Origin: DASZIT01 sp963770635
GTDB taxonomy: Bacteria > Actinomycetota > Acidimicrobiia > Acidimicrobiales > RAAP-2
Direction of reading: 5' to 3'
Length of the DNA: 64,000 nucleotides
NCBI GenBank assembly: GCA_963770635.1
Contig: CAVYQI010000007.1
Coordinates: forward strand, 1-64,000
Position 1 is the first letter of the stretch. The number at the start of each line of letters is the position of its first letter. A program made the position numbers and the translations under genes. Shown piece after piece: positions 20,101 through 35,100 of this stretch. The notes under the pieces are model-generated. The model was given only the letters and a program-made list of their open reading frames with translations, had not been told where the DNA came from and did not search any database.

Positions 20101-23100
20101 GTCTCGACGCCCTCATGCCCAAGGCGCGGCGGAAGCCCCAGATGCCCGGGGCCACCCCCACCCACGTGGTCGAAGAGCTGCTCACCCTGGCCGTCCTCGA
20201 GCCCACCATCGGCTGTCGCCAGTACGCCGATCGTCTCGGCGACCGGGGCTTTGCCATCGCCAAGTCGACGGTGCAGAAGATCCTGGTCACCCATGGTCTG
20301 GGGAAGCGGGGCCAGCGGTTGGCCAAGGCGGCCGCCATCACTGCGGCCACCACTGGACTTCTGACCGAGGCGGTGCGCAAAGACGAGCCCCTCGGCTTCT
20401 GTCTGGCCGCCGGCGGTCCGGGCGAGCTCGTCTGCTTGGACAGCTTCTACGTCGGCAAGCTGAAGGGGGTGGGCAAGGTGTACCAGCTCACCGCCATCGA
20501 CGTCTTCACCCGCTGGGCGGTGGTGATGATCGTCCTCGGCCCCGTCACCGGCGCCCACACCGTCCGTTTCATCGACCACGTACTGCGCTCCTACCGGCGC
20601 CTGGGCGTCACGGTCCGGGCGGTCTTGACGGACAATGGGCCCGAATACGTTGCCTCGGGGTTCCGGGCCCATCTGGTGGCCAAGGGACTCCGCCATGAGC
20701 GCATCCCGGCCCGCTCGCCCAACCACAACGCCGTCTGCGAGCGATTTCACGGCACCATCCTCCAGGAATGCTGGCGCCCGGCCTTCCACCGCCGGCGCTT
20801 CAGCTCGATCCGCCAGCTCCAGGCCGAAACCGATTCGTGGCTCACGACCTACCACCACCGTCGTCGCAACCACGGGGACTACATGGCCGGTCGGACCCCA
20901 GCCCAAGTCCTCGACAGCTACAAGAGAAACAAGGCAGCATGACAACCATCAACCACAGATCCCATCTGAGAGCCGCGGGATGGCGTCTATCGGAAGAACT
21001 GAGGACCCGAACATGCTGGTGGAGATCTGGTCGGACGTGGTGTGCCCGTGGTGTTACATCGGGAAGCGGCAATTCGAGACGGCTCTGGCGTCTTTCCCGC
21101 ATCGGGACGAGGTCACCGTGGAGTGGCGCAGCTTCGAGCTCGATCCGAACGCCCCGACCCGGCGCCAGCTGTCAACCAAGGAGCTGCTGGCCAAGAAGTA
21201 CAGCATGACCGAGGATCAGGCTCAGGCTGCCACCGACCGGGTGACCGGCGTGGCCACCGAGGTGGGGCTCGACTTCCGGTGGGGCGACGCCAAATCCGGC
21301 AATACCTTCGACGCCCATCGCCTCATTCACCTGGCGGCTACCCAGGGCCTCGGTGGCGCCGCCAAGGAAGCCCTGATGGCCGCCTACTTCACCCACGGCG
21401 TGCCGATCGGCGAGCGAGCCGCTCTTGAGCAGGTGGCCAAGGAAATCGGACTCGACACCGATGAGGTAGCTGCCGCCCTCAACAACGGCGCCTTCGCCGA
21501 CGAGGTCCGGGCCGACGAGCAACTCGCCGGGGAACTGGGCATCGAGCGCGGTGCCCTTCTTCGTGATCGATCGGGCGATCGGGGTCCCCGGTGCCCAAAC
21601 TCCCGATGTGTTGCTGTCAGCTCTCGAACAGGCGTGGTCGAAGTCGCGCCCGCTGTCCATCGTGAGCGGCACCGACGATGGCAGCGATATCAGCGACTCC
21701 GGAGAGGCATGCGGCGACGGGAGTTCCGCGATCTGAACCGAGCTCCGGGCCGGGAGCGGGAAGCCTCTACCGTGCGGTCTCGGCCACCAGGTTCTTCGAT
21801 GGGAGGGCGGCCTCTTCGGCTCCTAGCGCTGCTGATGGGCTTTCGAGGTGGGCCTTGAGACCCTCGGCGTCGACGTCGCCAATCACCAGGAAGGTGTCAT
21901 CAGCAATGCCGTTCTGGGTGCGTGCCTGAAGAGTCTCGATGTTGACGCCCTGAACCTGGAAGTACCGGCAGATTGCCGCCAGGAGACCTTGCTCATCGGG
22001 AGCGACCACTCTCACCATCGATCGATCCTCAGCTCCCTGGACCGTCACCGTCACGTGGCGGAGAGATCGGAGCCCCAGAGACGGCGCCGTGTCGGTTGCC
22101 ACCATGTTCTGCAATTGCTTTCCCAACGCGTCCCAGGCCGCACTGCCGAACTGGGCACCGCCCCCGACGATGAATGAATGAAGGGCAAGATGTTGCTGCT
22201 CCCAGGTCGACGCGGATGCGTTCGCGATGGACATGCCGCTGGCAGTCAAGACGGCGGCGCTGTCGGCGAGCAGACCTCGCCGATCCCGGGCAACGATGGT
22301 GAGCCGGACCAACGTCGAGGCCTCGATGCGCCGGGCCAGAGCTCTCACCTCGCCCTTTTTCAACTTCGGTCGGCACAGCACGAGATCACCGGCCAGGGCC
22401 GGTGCCGAATCGCTCAGGAGCCACAGCGGGGCAGCCGACCCCAGCAGGGCTTTGATAGCTCGCTTCGAGAGATGAGTCCCCTTTAGCAGGCGCTCGACCT
22501 CGCTTCTCCGGTCGGCAGCCCTCGACGCTTTGTGCTCCGCCACCTGCACATCGACCGTGGAGGCAAGCACCTCTCCAAACGAGTCCGGATCGACGAGTAA
22601 CCAGGCATGGCCGCCGCTAACGACCCGACGATCGGCGCCCACGGTGTTGCACACCGCCTCAAACGCGGAACGGGGAATCACCGTGTCCCGGTCACCGGTC
22701 AGCGCGAGCACCGGTACCCCTGACTTCTTCAGCTCGGCTAACTCAAGACGGAGGTCGACGCGCTGGGCGAGGAAGCCGGCCCGGGCCAATCCAAGTGGAT
22801 TTCGAAGGAAATTGGGCACGAGATCGGCTCGCATGGCGAGCATCAACTCCAGCGTGTCGGAAGGGGGCCAGAATTCCCGGCCGAACCCCATTGCCCACTC
22901 CCACGGCCGCCGTGCGTCCACACCCCCGATGGCGTTGAGCAGCACCAGATACCGGACGAGCGCCGGGTGGTTTCGGGCCAATTTGATGGCAACGCCACCC
23001 CCAAACGAGTGGCCGATCACCAGAGCCGGCTCCTGGATTCCAACCTCGGACATGAACGAGGCCACCCAGTCGGCATAGCCACCGATGTTCATCTCGTCGG

Positions 23101-26100
23101 AAGGAAGGTCGGCCGTACCCCCAAACGAGGGCAAGGCGGGGGCGAACACCCGGCATCCGCGGGAGGTCAACCGCCGTATCGCCCGTTTGTAGGCCCGGCT
23201 TCCGAGGGCCCACCCATGAAGGAACACGACCGGGGGCCCATCGGCTCCCCCGACGCCAAAGACGGCGCGCCGGCCCGCGACCATCGATCGGTGCCAGGTC
23301 AAGTAGTCGTCTGACTCCGCCTCCCTCGACAAGGGTCGGCTGCCGATTACCCCCACCTTGAGAGAATGGACGCCTCAGATTTCGGCCCGGTTACGGCCGG
23401 ATGAACTTGATGGGTCCGGACCTCGGCGGAGAGCGCTGAGGTCGAGGACAGTTACCGCTCCCGGACTGCGTAAGTCAGGTGGGTCACCCGCTGCGTCGGC
23501 TCCGCTCGGACCGGCTCTAGGGCCACGCGGCCCGCGTCCACGCCCTCGAACAGGCGGATTCCGGAGCCGAACAGCACGGGTGAGAGCGCGATCGAGAACT
23601 CGTCGATCAGGCCGGCGTTCACGTGCTCCAGGATCGTTGCGCCTCCGCCTGCGATGCGGACGTCTCGGTCGCCGGCGGCCTCGCGGGCCTGGTCGAGCGC
23701 GGTCTCGATGCCGTCGCTGACAAAGTGGAAGGTGGTCCCACCCGGCCGCTCCCAGGGGTCACGCTTCTCGTGCGTCACGACGAACACCGGCGCGTGGAAA
23801 GGCGCCTCCTCCGGCCACATCTGCTCGCCGGCGTCGAACATCCGCTTTCCCATCACGCTCGCGCCGGTCCGCTCGAACGTCTCCTGCGCGATGTCGTTGT
23901 CGCGCCCTTCCTCGCCGCCCTCGCCGAGCTTCAGGTTCTCCCGGAAGAACCGCTGCGGGAAGATCCACTGTTGCAGTTCCTTCCACTGCTGCCCCATCAA
24001 GTCCCCGATGGACCCGGGCGCGATGAACCCGTCCAACGACATCGAGACGCTGAAGAACACCTTCCCGGCCATCAGCCCTTATCTCCCTTCCGAACGATCT
24101 CGGGGACGTAGTCAGCCAGCTTGCTCAGGGTCTGCTGGCCGCCCTCGATCGCGTGGTACTTCTCGACCGCCTCGTCGCGCAGCTCTTTGCTGGGGAACAC
24201 CGTGCGCATCTCGACCCGGGTCGCCGCCCCGTCGGGCGCCAACGTCAAGACCGACTCGAAGGCGTTCGGGTCGCCGCGGGACTCACCGTGCAGCAGCGCG
24301 ATCCGCTCCGGCGGGGCGATCTCTGTCCAGAAGATCCACTCCTGGTAGTCCGACCCGTCCGGTCCGTGCATCACGAAGTCCCACTCGCCGCCGACTCGGA
24401 ACTCGAACGCCCGCGTGGTGGTGGTGAACCCCTCCGGTCCCCACCACTGCGACAGGTGCCGCACCTCGGTGAACGCCTCGAATACCAGCTCCCGCGGGGC
24501 ACTGATGACCCGGGAGATCACGATCTCGCGGTCGTCCATCGCGGACTGCGTCCGCGCCCCTCGTCCCGTCGCTCTCATTAGCTACTCCTCCTGCCTTGCC
24601 TGCTTGAGGTCCTGCACGTACTCGTCTAACCGGTCGAAGCTCTCGTTCCAGAACCGCTCGAACCCGCCGGTCCACTCGTGAACGGGTCGCAGCCCGCGGG
24701 CGTCAAGGCCGTACAGGCGTTGCTTGCCTGCTTTGCGGTCCCGCACCAGTCCGACCTCCCTGAGCACCCGCAGGTGTTTGGACGCCCCCGGCTGGGTCAT
24801 CCCCAGCTCCTGGGCCAACTCGTTCACCGCCCCCTCACCCGCCCGCAGAAGCACCAGGATCTCCCGGCGCTGATGCTCGGCGATCGCGTTGAAGACGTCC
24901 GACGTCGTCGCTGCTCGTGCCATGGTGCAATCATATTCTGATATCGGCATATGTCAAGCGAGAGGATGAGTCGGGTCTTGTCCGTAAGGCTGATACCCAT
25001 GTCTTCACCCAGGGTCCGACGCTCCACTGAGGGCACCTCGGGACCTGGCGCTCAGACGACAAGGAGAAGTAGCGCCAAGAGCGCCTTGGGGATGGTGCTT
25101 GGACTGCTCACTTTGCTGTGGATTGTCCAGGCCATCAACAATGCCCTGGGCTACAAGCTGTCGATCAACTATGGGATTGAACCGCACGTTGGATCATCAT
25201 TGCCGTACATATTCACGGCACCGTTTCTTCATTGGTCGTGGGTTCACGTCGAAGGAAACTCGATTCCATTCCTCGTCCTGGGCTTCTTGGCGGCTCTGAG
25301 GGGCATTCGAAGGTTCCTTTGGGTAACGGTTGCGGTGATCATTGCCAGCGGCCTGTTCGCCTGGTCCGTCAGCCCGGTCAACGCCGACACGGTCGGAGCC
25401 AGTGGGGTCATTTTCGGCTGGTTCGGCTACGTGATCGTGCGCGGATTCTTCAACCGCAATAAGGTCGACCTCGTCATTGGCTTCGTGGTCGGGATTTACT
25501 ATTTCTCCTTCTTATCCCTGCTCTTTCCGGCACCTCATCTCAGCTACGAAGGACACATCGGCGGAATCTTGGGAGGCCTTCTGTGTGGTTGGGTCTTTCG
25601 GGAACCCACTGATGACCCAAGACATGCCCAAGGGAACGCCATACATGGTGCCCCGCCTCCTCCGGCCCTATCCACCTCTCCCAGCCACATCGAGGATGAG
25701 CTGGCGGCATTGAAGGCTGAACTACGGGATGAGAGGCAATGAGCCGAGGTGGCACTCGGTTTCGACGTACCCGCAATCAGCTGAGATCGCTATCTTCCCC
25801 GGTCCGAGCGGGTGGAGGCGGCGCATTCGCGGCGCTGACCGTCAAATGACGAACGATCCGGCCTTCAACGCCACCGTCCGGCCGATCAATTCCTCGGTGA
25901 CGGCCTGGGCGGCCACGTCCGGATCCCCGCTGATGGCCACGCACCGCCGCCCGTCCTCGGCGTCACTGAGCACCACCGTGCGCGACCACCGCGGGGGGTC
26001 GTCGTCACCCGCCCCGGAAGAGCCGTCCGGCGTCACCGTGTAGGTGACCACCCGGGCCTGACCGGTGTACTCATCGAGGGTCCCCATCACCTCGACCCAA

Positions 26101-29100
26101 CCGGACGCCCGGGCCGCCTCGTCGGCCAGATCCCCGAGTAACGGGGCCTGCCCGTCGGGCGAGGCCGACCAGACCGCCAGGCCCGGCTTGGTGAGGAGCC
26201 CGCTCACCGTCGTCACGACGCCCAGCCAGTCCGGCTCGGTCCGGAGGGCACTGGCCATGGCCGCGGTGGCCTGCAAGACGAAGTTGTTGAACGGTCCACC
26301 GGCAAAGGCCATTCCTCCGGTCAGCGTCGGTGTGCCCTCGGTGTCGAGACCGAGCTCGCGCTGCTGCACCCGCACTGCGGCCGGAAAGCAGCTGTAGACC
26401 TCAATGAGTTCGGCCTCGGCCATCGGGCGGCCGATCCGGTCCGCCGCCGCTTGGCCCAGGACCCCCATGGCCGGCCAGGTGTGTGGTCGCTCCCGGCGGA
26501 GCAGCGATACCGCCTGGCTCGATTCGATCCCCACCCGGGGGAAGATCCACCGATCCGCCGAGATCCCGAACCGCCGGGCCGCCTCTGCCGAGCAGAAGAG
26601 CAACGCGGCGGCCTGATTCACCGTCCACTGGGTGGAGTGCCACTTGTTGTACGGGAAGGCGAGCGGTCGGTTGCCCGGCGAGGGGCGCCCGATCTCCTCG
26701 GCCGTCATGGGGTGGGGGAAGGCGGCCCGCGGGTTCCCCTGGGCCACCAGGTTGAACCGGGCCCACAACTCGGCCACTTCATCCCGGTGGGCTTCGATCG
26801 ACAACCCGTCGGCGGCCCGGAGGGCGTTGTCGATCATGGCGTACTGCTGGACCGGGTCCCACAACCGGGTGGCCACCTCCACCGGCTCGAGCAGGGTGCC
26901 GGTGCGACGGCGGATCACGTCAGGGACCGCGCCGGGCTGGCCGGTCTCGACGGCATCCGGCCCCCGGGCCCATCGCTTGGCTTCGCCGCCCACCACCGCT
27001 GCCACTTCCGACGAGCCGTTGAGGATGGCCGACAGCGCCTCGTTGATGAGGCTCTGTTGCGGAATCCCGAGCTCGACCAGATGGGTGCGGGCCCGGGCGC
27101 CGCCGACGCCCTCGGCCACCAGTCGACCCGGGTCGGGGTAGTCCCAGCTGCCTTGAGGCACCGCCACCCGGTCGATCGCATCGAGCAGGCCAGGGGCGCC
27201 GGCATCCCGAGCCGCCTCCTGCAGGGCCAACGTCATCAGTTGGGTGGCCTCGGCGGCTTCGAAGGCAGAGCCCACCCCGACCAGGACCGGGGTGCGGGGG
27301 TCGATGGAGCCCACCTTCGGCTCAGACGGCCCGGGGGGAGGCCGCCTCGGAGGCGGCGGTGCGGCGGTCGCGCATCATGCGGCCGATCTGGCGCCAGGTG
27401 ACGGGCACGGCTCCGTGCCCGAGGGCGTCGGCCCTCAATCGCTCCGGAACGTCATAGTGGGCCTGGTAGGGGCGACGATGGTTGTACTGGAACCACGTCC
27501 GACGCATGCCGAGTTGCTCGGCGAAGGCATGGAGTTCTTCGTGGGTGTCGGCGACCAGATGTGACCACCGGTCGTTGACCGGTCCGAGATGGGCGTGCTG
27601 GCGCCAGTCGTCGAGGTAGACGGTCATCCGGATGGCGTCCTGGTCACTTCCCGCTCAGGTGATCTGACCGGGGGTGCCGTCGTCGGTGACCACCGGCAGC
27701 CCGGCGATTTCCCAGGCCGTCATCCCTCCGTCGAGATTGTGGACGTCGATACCGGCCTCCAGCAAGGCGGTGGCCACCGACCCCGAACGGCCGCCCAACC
27801 GGCAGACGCAGACGACGGCCCGATCGGTGGGGATCTCGGCGAGCCGCTCGGCAACCAGCCCCATGGGGATATGGACAGCCGATGGGGCGTGTCCGGCCTC
27901 CCACTCGTCATCCTCCCGGACGTCGAGCAGGTACGCCCCGGACTCGACGAACGAGTTGGCCTCGTCGGCGGTGATCTCGGAGATCTGGGTCGGCTGGGTC
28001 ATGTCATCACGGTATCCGAGGCCGCCCGCCCACTGTCCGGCCTCCGTCGACCACTTTCCCGGCCCTGATCTCCAGGTTTCGGGGTCTGGGCCAGGGGGTA
28101 CATCCCTCTACGCGGCCGGACGGTGCTCGACCTGACGGCGGGAACGGACAACACTGGACGCCATGAAGACCATCGGCCGCTTTGCCGTCGGGCTCGAAGA
28201 TCCGGCGCAAGCCGGCGACGCCGACGATCCGGCGCGCCTCCGCCCGGATTCCGGCGAGGAGCTGCCCCCCAAGCGGCCGCACCTGGCCATGGCCGTGTTG
28301 ATGTCCATCCTGTTCCTGACCTTCCTGGACAACACCGTCATCAGCGCCACCCTGTCCAACATCCAATCCGGCCTCCACGCCGGGGTCACCCAGCTCCAGT
28401 GGGTGGTGAGCGGGTATGCCCTGACCTTCGCCTCGCTCATGCTGATTTGCGGGACGTTGGGTGACCTGTTCGGCCGCAAGCGGTTGATGCTGATCGGGGT
28501 GGGCGTCTTCTGCATGGGATCGGTGGTGGCCGCGGTGGCCACCTCCTCCACGCAGCTCATCGTCGGGCGGGTGGTGATGGGGCTCGGAGCCGCGGCCTCC
28601 GAGCCCGGGACGCTTTCGATGATCCGCCATCTCTACCCCGACCGGAAACGGCGGGCCCGGGCCCTCGGCATCTGGGCGGCCGTCTCCGGGCTGGCCCTCG
28701 CCCTCGGTCCGGTGATCGGTGGCGTGCCTGGTCGGCTTCTGGTCGTGGCGGGCGGTCTTCTGGTTCAACCTCGCCTTCGGAGCGGTCGCCCTGGTGGCCG
28801 CGGCCATCGTGCTGCCCGAGCAGGCCGACCCGGTCACCGGCCGCCTGGACTGGGGCGGGTTCATCCTCGGGGCCGCAGCCCTGGCCACCGCGACCTTCGC
28901 CACCATCATGGGCGAGACCGCCGGCTACATCACCTGGTGGGTGATCCTCCTCTACGGGCTCAGCGTCGCCACCATCATCGCCTTCGTCCTGGTCGAGCTC
29001 CGGGTGGAGAACCCGATGCTCGACGTCCGGTTCTTCAAGCGGCCGCCGTTCGCCGGTTCGACGGTGGTGGCGTTCGCCACCTACTTCGGGATCTTCTCCA

Positions 29101-32100
29101 TCTTCTTCTTCGTCGCCCTCTACCTGGAGGTGGTGGGCAACGCCTCGCCCTACGCCCTGGCCCTCGACTTCATCCCCATGACCGTCGGGATGGTGCTGGC
29201 CTCCCTGCTCACCGGGCGGTGGGTGGCTCGGGTCGGGAACCGGACGCCGATGACCATCGGGTGCGTGGTGGCCGCGGTCGGGATCATTCTCACCGACGTG
29301 GTCATCTCCCCCAACTCGAACATCTGGTCGGTGGGCTGGACGCTGGCCATCGCCGGGATCGGTTTCGGAATGGCCATCGTGCCGGTGACCTCCTCGTCCC
29401 TCAGCAGCGTGCCGGCCGAGCACTCGGGTATGGCCGCATCGATGACCAACACCAGTCCGCGAGCTGGGGGCGGTGGCCGGGGTGGCCATCCTGGGAACCA
29501 TCGTCAACGGCCAGCTCACCGTGAATCTGATCACCCGGCTGGCCGCCATCGGCATCCCGCCCGCCTTTCGATCCCAGGTGATCGCCGCGGTCACCACCGG
29601 CTCGCTCGGGTCCCAGGCCCGGGGTTCAGCCGGGAAGGGCAACGCCAGCATCCAGCAGATCATCAACGAGGTGGTGAGTGCCGCCTACGGTGCCTTCGGC
29701 CACGGCCTCGACCTGGCCCTCACCGCCTCGGGAGCGCTGCTGCTGGCCTCGGCGGGGGTTGCCTATCTTCACGGCCACCTCGGTCCGACGCCGCCGTTCG
29801 GGTGAGGGCGACGGCTCGTCGGTGGTGGCGGCCGCGGAGCCCGGTTGACGTTGCCACCCCCGCCCGACGATCCCGAGCCCGATCCCGACTCTGGGCCCGA
29901 GACCGAGACCGTCTACGGTATCGCCGACGAGGTCGAGGACCGGCTGCCCTTCCCGCTGACCCCGGGCCGGGGCGGACGATTCAGGTCGCTGCTCGGCTCC
30001 AACCTGGCCTTCACCGGCGGTGCCCCGTCGGAACCGGCCACCTCGACCCCGTTGGCCCTGGGCGAATCGGAGGGGTCGATTCCGCCCGGGCCCCTGTGGG
30101 CGATGAAGTATCTGCGACACGGGCAGCACGGCCCGTTGACCGGCCACGATGCCCCCGAAGAGCTGCGGTTGGCGGTCAGCACCGGGGACCAGACCGTCTA
30201 CGTCATCGACGACGGGGCCTCCCACTGCATGGTGGCCCGCCGGGTCGGATCGGCACCCGACGGGTGCCTCTACTGCCTGGTGGGGAGGGTCAAGATCGAC
30301 GATGTCCAAGACGTGCGGGACGGATGGGCGCCGCTGTCCGGGCTGTTCTCCCTCGGGCGAGAGCTCACCCTCTGCGGTGTGGTGGAGGGCTCGGTGTCGA
30401 ACGTCGTCCAGGTGGCCAGCTTCCGCAAGTACCGTGACGTTCCCGAGGAGTACCTGCCGCCGTCGCCGTTCATCGAGTTCCCTGACACTCTCTGACCGCG
30501 ATTTCAGCCGGCTTTCGGAGATGCGGCCGAACCCGCCGGTGAACCGGCATCGGCCGCCGACAGCCGGTCGGCCACGAACCCGGCCACCGCCTGGAACACC
30601 CGCCGGCTGGCCTCCGCCCACGGCATCAGGATCGGAAACACGTGGAACATGCCCGGCTCCTCCAGGGCCACGGTGTCCACCCCGGCCGTCTTCAAGTGGG
30701 TTACGAATTCCCGGATCGGGTCGCGGAACATCTCGTCGGCGCCGTAGGCCACCAGGGCCGGCGGCCAGCCATCCACGTCCTGGTCGACGGCCGACACCGA
30801 GGCGTCCCCCGGGTCGCGACCGTGCAGGTAGGCGGCGGTCGGGATGTTCCAGGGGAGGATGTCCTTGCCGGCGTTCTCGGTCAGCGATGGCTCATCCATC
30901 CGGAGGTCCACCTCCGGGGAGAACAGCATCACCCCGGCCAGCGGCCGGTGGCGGATCCTCTCCATCGCATAGACCATCGTGGTGACCAGGCCACCGCCGC
31001 CCGAGTCACCAGCCAGGAAGCACCGGGCGGGATCGACCCCGTTGTGGAGCAATCCCTCGAGCACCAGCACCCCGTCCTCCAGCCCGGCCGGGAACGGGAA
31101 CTCGGGGGCGAGCCGGTAGTCGGCCACGAAGACCTCGCATCCGGTGTGGTGGCAGAGCCAGGCGGTGAACGCCGCGTACATTCTCGGGGAGGTGCCCACG
31201 TAACCGCCGCCGTGGAGATACAGGATGGTCCCCACCGGCTCGACGCCCCGGGTGCGGTAGCGGACGCCGGGCACCCCGGCGATGACCTCGGGGTGGCTGG
31301 TGGCGCCGATGGCCCGCACCACCGGCGGCATCACGTACCGGCACAGGTCGTCGAGCACCATTTCAACCGAGCGGAACTCGTCGATGGGGAGCGACGACGA
31401 GTAGCCCATGAACGAGCGGATGGTCTCCCGGGTGACCGCCACCGTCAGGTTGTGCTGCGGCGAGCCCTCGCCCGCCCAGGGGCTGCGGAACGGCACCCGC
31501 ACCATGGCGGTGGCCAACTGTCCGGCCAGCCCGGCCAGATCGGTGACCGCGATCGGCCACGACGACGTCGCCACCCCGGGTCGACGGCCCATCACCATGG
31601 CGGTCTCATCGTCAGCATCGGCTCAACCTAGGCCGATCCGAGGGCTCCCGGTGGTCTCCCGGTGGTCGCCCGTTCAAACGGCCCTGGTGGTCAGGAGTCA
31701 AAAGGGTGTAAAACAAAGGTAGTAATAAACTTCCGCCTTCTACAGCGAGGGTTCGGATGGGCCGGCCAGCGGCCGCCTGTGGAGTCCTGGGAGGTTCGGC
31801 CCAGTGTCGGGATCCTCGTTGTCGGCTGCGAATTTCTCACCGCCAGCCAAGACAAAACGTCGTACCCACACGGCCGGACACGCACTTCCCGACGACCCGG
31901 ATAAGGATGTCCAGAAGGTCCGTTCTCTCTTGGGCGTCGATGCCAGGCCGTATGCCGAACGGACGGTGATCCTGGAGCAACTGGCGGGGGCGGGGGCGAG
32001 GATCGAGATATCGCTCTTGGGCACGTTCGAGGTGCGAATCGGAAAATGCGGGTTCTCGCTGACCTCCCAATCTTCCAAGCGGCTCCTGGTGTTCTTGGCC

Positions 32101-35100
32101 CTTCACGATCGGATCATGGCCCGGGTTGCCATCGCCGGAACGATATGGCCGGAAGTCTCCGACGAAAAGGCCGGAGTGAGCCTCCGGTCGTCCCTTTCCC
32201 GGATGGGTGCCCCAATGCGGGACGCAATCGTCGCCGCTCCAGCTGACCTGCATCTGGCGACCAATGTGACGGTCGACTATCGCGAATCACTGGCTTTGGC
32301 CCACCGCCTCCTCCAGTCGGAGACTCCTCCGAAGGCGTCCGACCTCACTTCCGATGCCGTCTCGACTCTCTCTGGAGAGCTGCTTCCCGACTGGTACGAC
32401 GATTGGGTGGTTGCCGAGGCAGAAGACTGGCGACAACTACGGATGACCGCACTGGAGGCTCAGGCCCGGATACTCACGGCCTGCGGGCGCCTTCCCGAAG
32501 CCGCCGGGGCGGCGAGGGCGGCGATGCGAGCCGAACCCCTGCGAGAGAGCGCTCACGCCAGTCTGGTTCGAGTCCATCTGGCGGAAGGGAACCAGTCGGA
32601 AGCCTTGCGAGTCTACGAGCGCTACCGGGCGCTGTTGATCGCCGAGCTGGACCTCGAGCCGACGCGGCTCCTATCGGATCTCGTGGCCAGCATTCGCAGG
32701 TAATCAAACCTGGTTGGCCCAAGTCGAGGCGGCGAATACCCGCGTTTTTCCCGTCGCGCCGGAATCGCACCGTTCGGAATGGCGGTCGCGCGGTCACGGG
32801 TTTGTCACGATCCGATCACGGTCACCGATCAGGATGCCGTCATGAAGGAATCAGGAGTCCGGTGATCGCACCCGCGGATGCTTTCGAACTCCACCCTCCG
32901 GTGGTCACCAAATTGGCGCGCCCCAGTAGCACCTTGCTCACCGGAACGCTCGTTGTGATCAGCGCGTTTGTAGCGTCATTCTTCCTGGTACTGGTCTTGG
33001 GGGCCCTGCGTGGCAACGCGTTTGCGGCAACGCCGCCCGCCGTCACCGCGCCGGCCGCCTCCGTTGCGTCAGTGCCATCGCCACCCGGATCCGGTAGCGC
33101 TACTGGCGCGCCCGCAACTCCGTCAGCCGCTGGCAATGTCTCCCCCACCAACACCCGGGGCTGGGACCCTGCGCCAGCAACTGCGATCGCGCCCGACCTG
33201 GTTGTCGCCCCCTCAACTGCCACTGCCGCTCCCGCGTTGGCGGCGTCAGGTTCGGCGTCGCCGCCGACGGTTGTCGCCGCCGCCGAGTCCTACAGCCGTG
33301 CCTGGGTGCCCGCGGCAAGCGCCATGGCTGCGTCGTCCGCGCCCGATCCGGGCGCTTCGTCGGTGGCCGGCGTGACGATCTCACCGGCGATCGCTTCCCC
33401 TTTCGTCACGCCTCCAGCTATCAACCAGTGCAACGGGACCGACAATGCCGGTGGGCAGGCCGTGGCCTGCTCGGTCGGGGTCATCAACAATCTCAATCTC
33501 GCCACCGGGTTGACCAGTTCGACGCTGACGGTGACCGAGTGCCATGGTGCAGCCGGTGCGCCTCCCACCTGCGTGACCACATCGACGACCTCCACCGTGC
33601 TCATCACTTCGGTGACCCAGTGTGACGGTTCTGGCAGCGGCGGAGGAGGGACGGTCACCTGCAACGTTGCCATCGTCAACAACATCACCGGCGTCGTCAC
33701 GCCCGCCCCCGCCACCGTGAACCAATGCAACGTATCCGGACAGGGCGGCGGCACCGCGCCAACGACCCTGTGCAACCCACTCGGCAACACGACAGGCGCC
33801 ACGGTCACCCAATGCAACAGCTCGGGCAATGGAGGCGGTGGCACCATTCGAGTCCAGTGCTCGGTGCTCCCATCGACACAAACCTCGGCGCTGCCTGTCA
33901 CCGTCGATCAATGCAATGGATCGGGAAACGGTGGCGGGGCGACCGTGACCTGTACGGTCTCCTTGACCAACAACATCGTGACGGCACCGGTCACCCCTCC
34001 GGTCACCCCTCCGGTCACCCCTCCGGTGGTGACGCCCCCGGTGGTGACGCCCCCAGTAGTGACGCCGACGGGGATCACCCCGTCGGGTGCGACGCCGACC
34101 GGTGGAACGCCTGCGGGTGGGACGCCAACGGGGCCTGCCGCGGGAGCGGGGGCAACGGGTACCGGGCCCACCGCGGCCACACCGCCGGGGGCCACGCCGG
34201 GGTCGGCGGCTTCCGGCGGTCCAGTGCCGGCCGGCACCTCCCTTAGCCCGGGAGCGCCAACCGCAAGCCTCATCCCGGGTGCCAGCAACTTGTCGGGAGG
34301 CCTTGCGACCAGCCCGCAGGCTGAGGGCGCCACCTTGGCCTTCACCGGATCCAACATCGCAATGATGGTGCTAGTGGCCCTGATCGCGGTGACGCTCGGC
34401 GGCCTGCTCATCCTCCTGGCGGTCCGGCGGCCGCGTCGCTCAGTCTCCGGCGAGTGATGGGTGCGCTGGAACGGCGCCGGAGCGGCGGATACCCCGGTCA
34501 GACGGGCTCGGCGGCCAGAGTCGAGCCCAGCCGAAGCAGCTGCTCGGTGGCACCGCCCAGTGTCAGCTCGATCTGCTTGGTAAGCAGAAAGAAACGGTGC
34601 AACGGGTAGTCCCGGTCCACTCCAACGCCACCATGGAGATGGACGGCAGCATGGACAACCCGCTGGCCTCCGTCCGCCGCCCAGAACTTGGCCACCGCCA
34701 CCGCATCCTCGGCGGGAAGCCCCTCGGCGATTCTCCAGGCCGCCTGCCAGGCGGTGAGCCGGATGGCTTCGGCATCGACATAGGCGTCGGCCGCCCGTTG
34801 CCCGACCGCCTGAAAGGTGGCGATCGGCTTGCCGAACTGCTCGCGGGTCTTGGTGTACTCCGACACCAGTGCCAGGGCCGCGGCCGTCACCCCCGCCTCT
34901 GCCACCGAGAGGGCAGCGGTGGCCCGGAGCACCAGCCACTGCACGATGGTTGATCCGTCCTCGACGGAACCGAGGAGCGCGTCTGACCCCAACGACACCC
35001 CGTCGAAGGTGAGGACGGCCTCGGGACGACCGGTGTTGGTCACCTGGGTCTGACGGGCGATTCCGGGCAGGGACAGATCCACCACCAGCACCGCCACCGT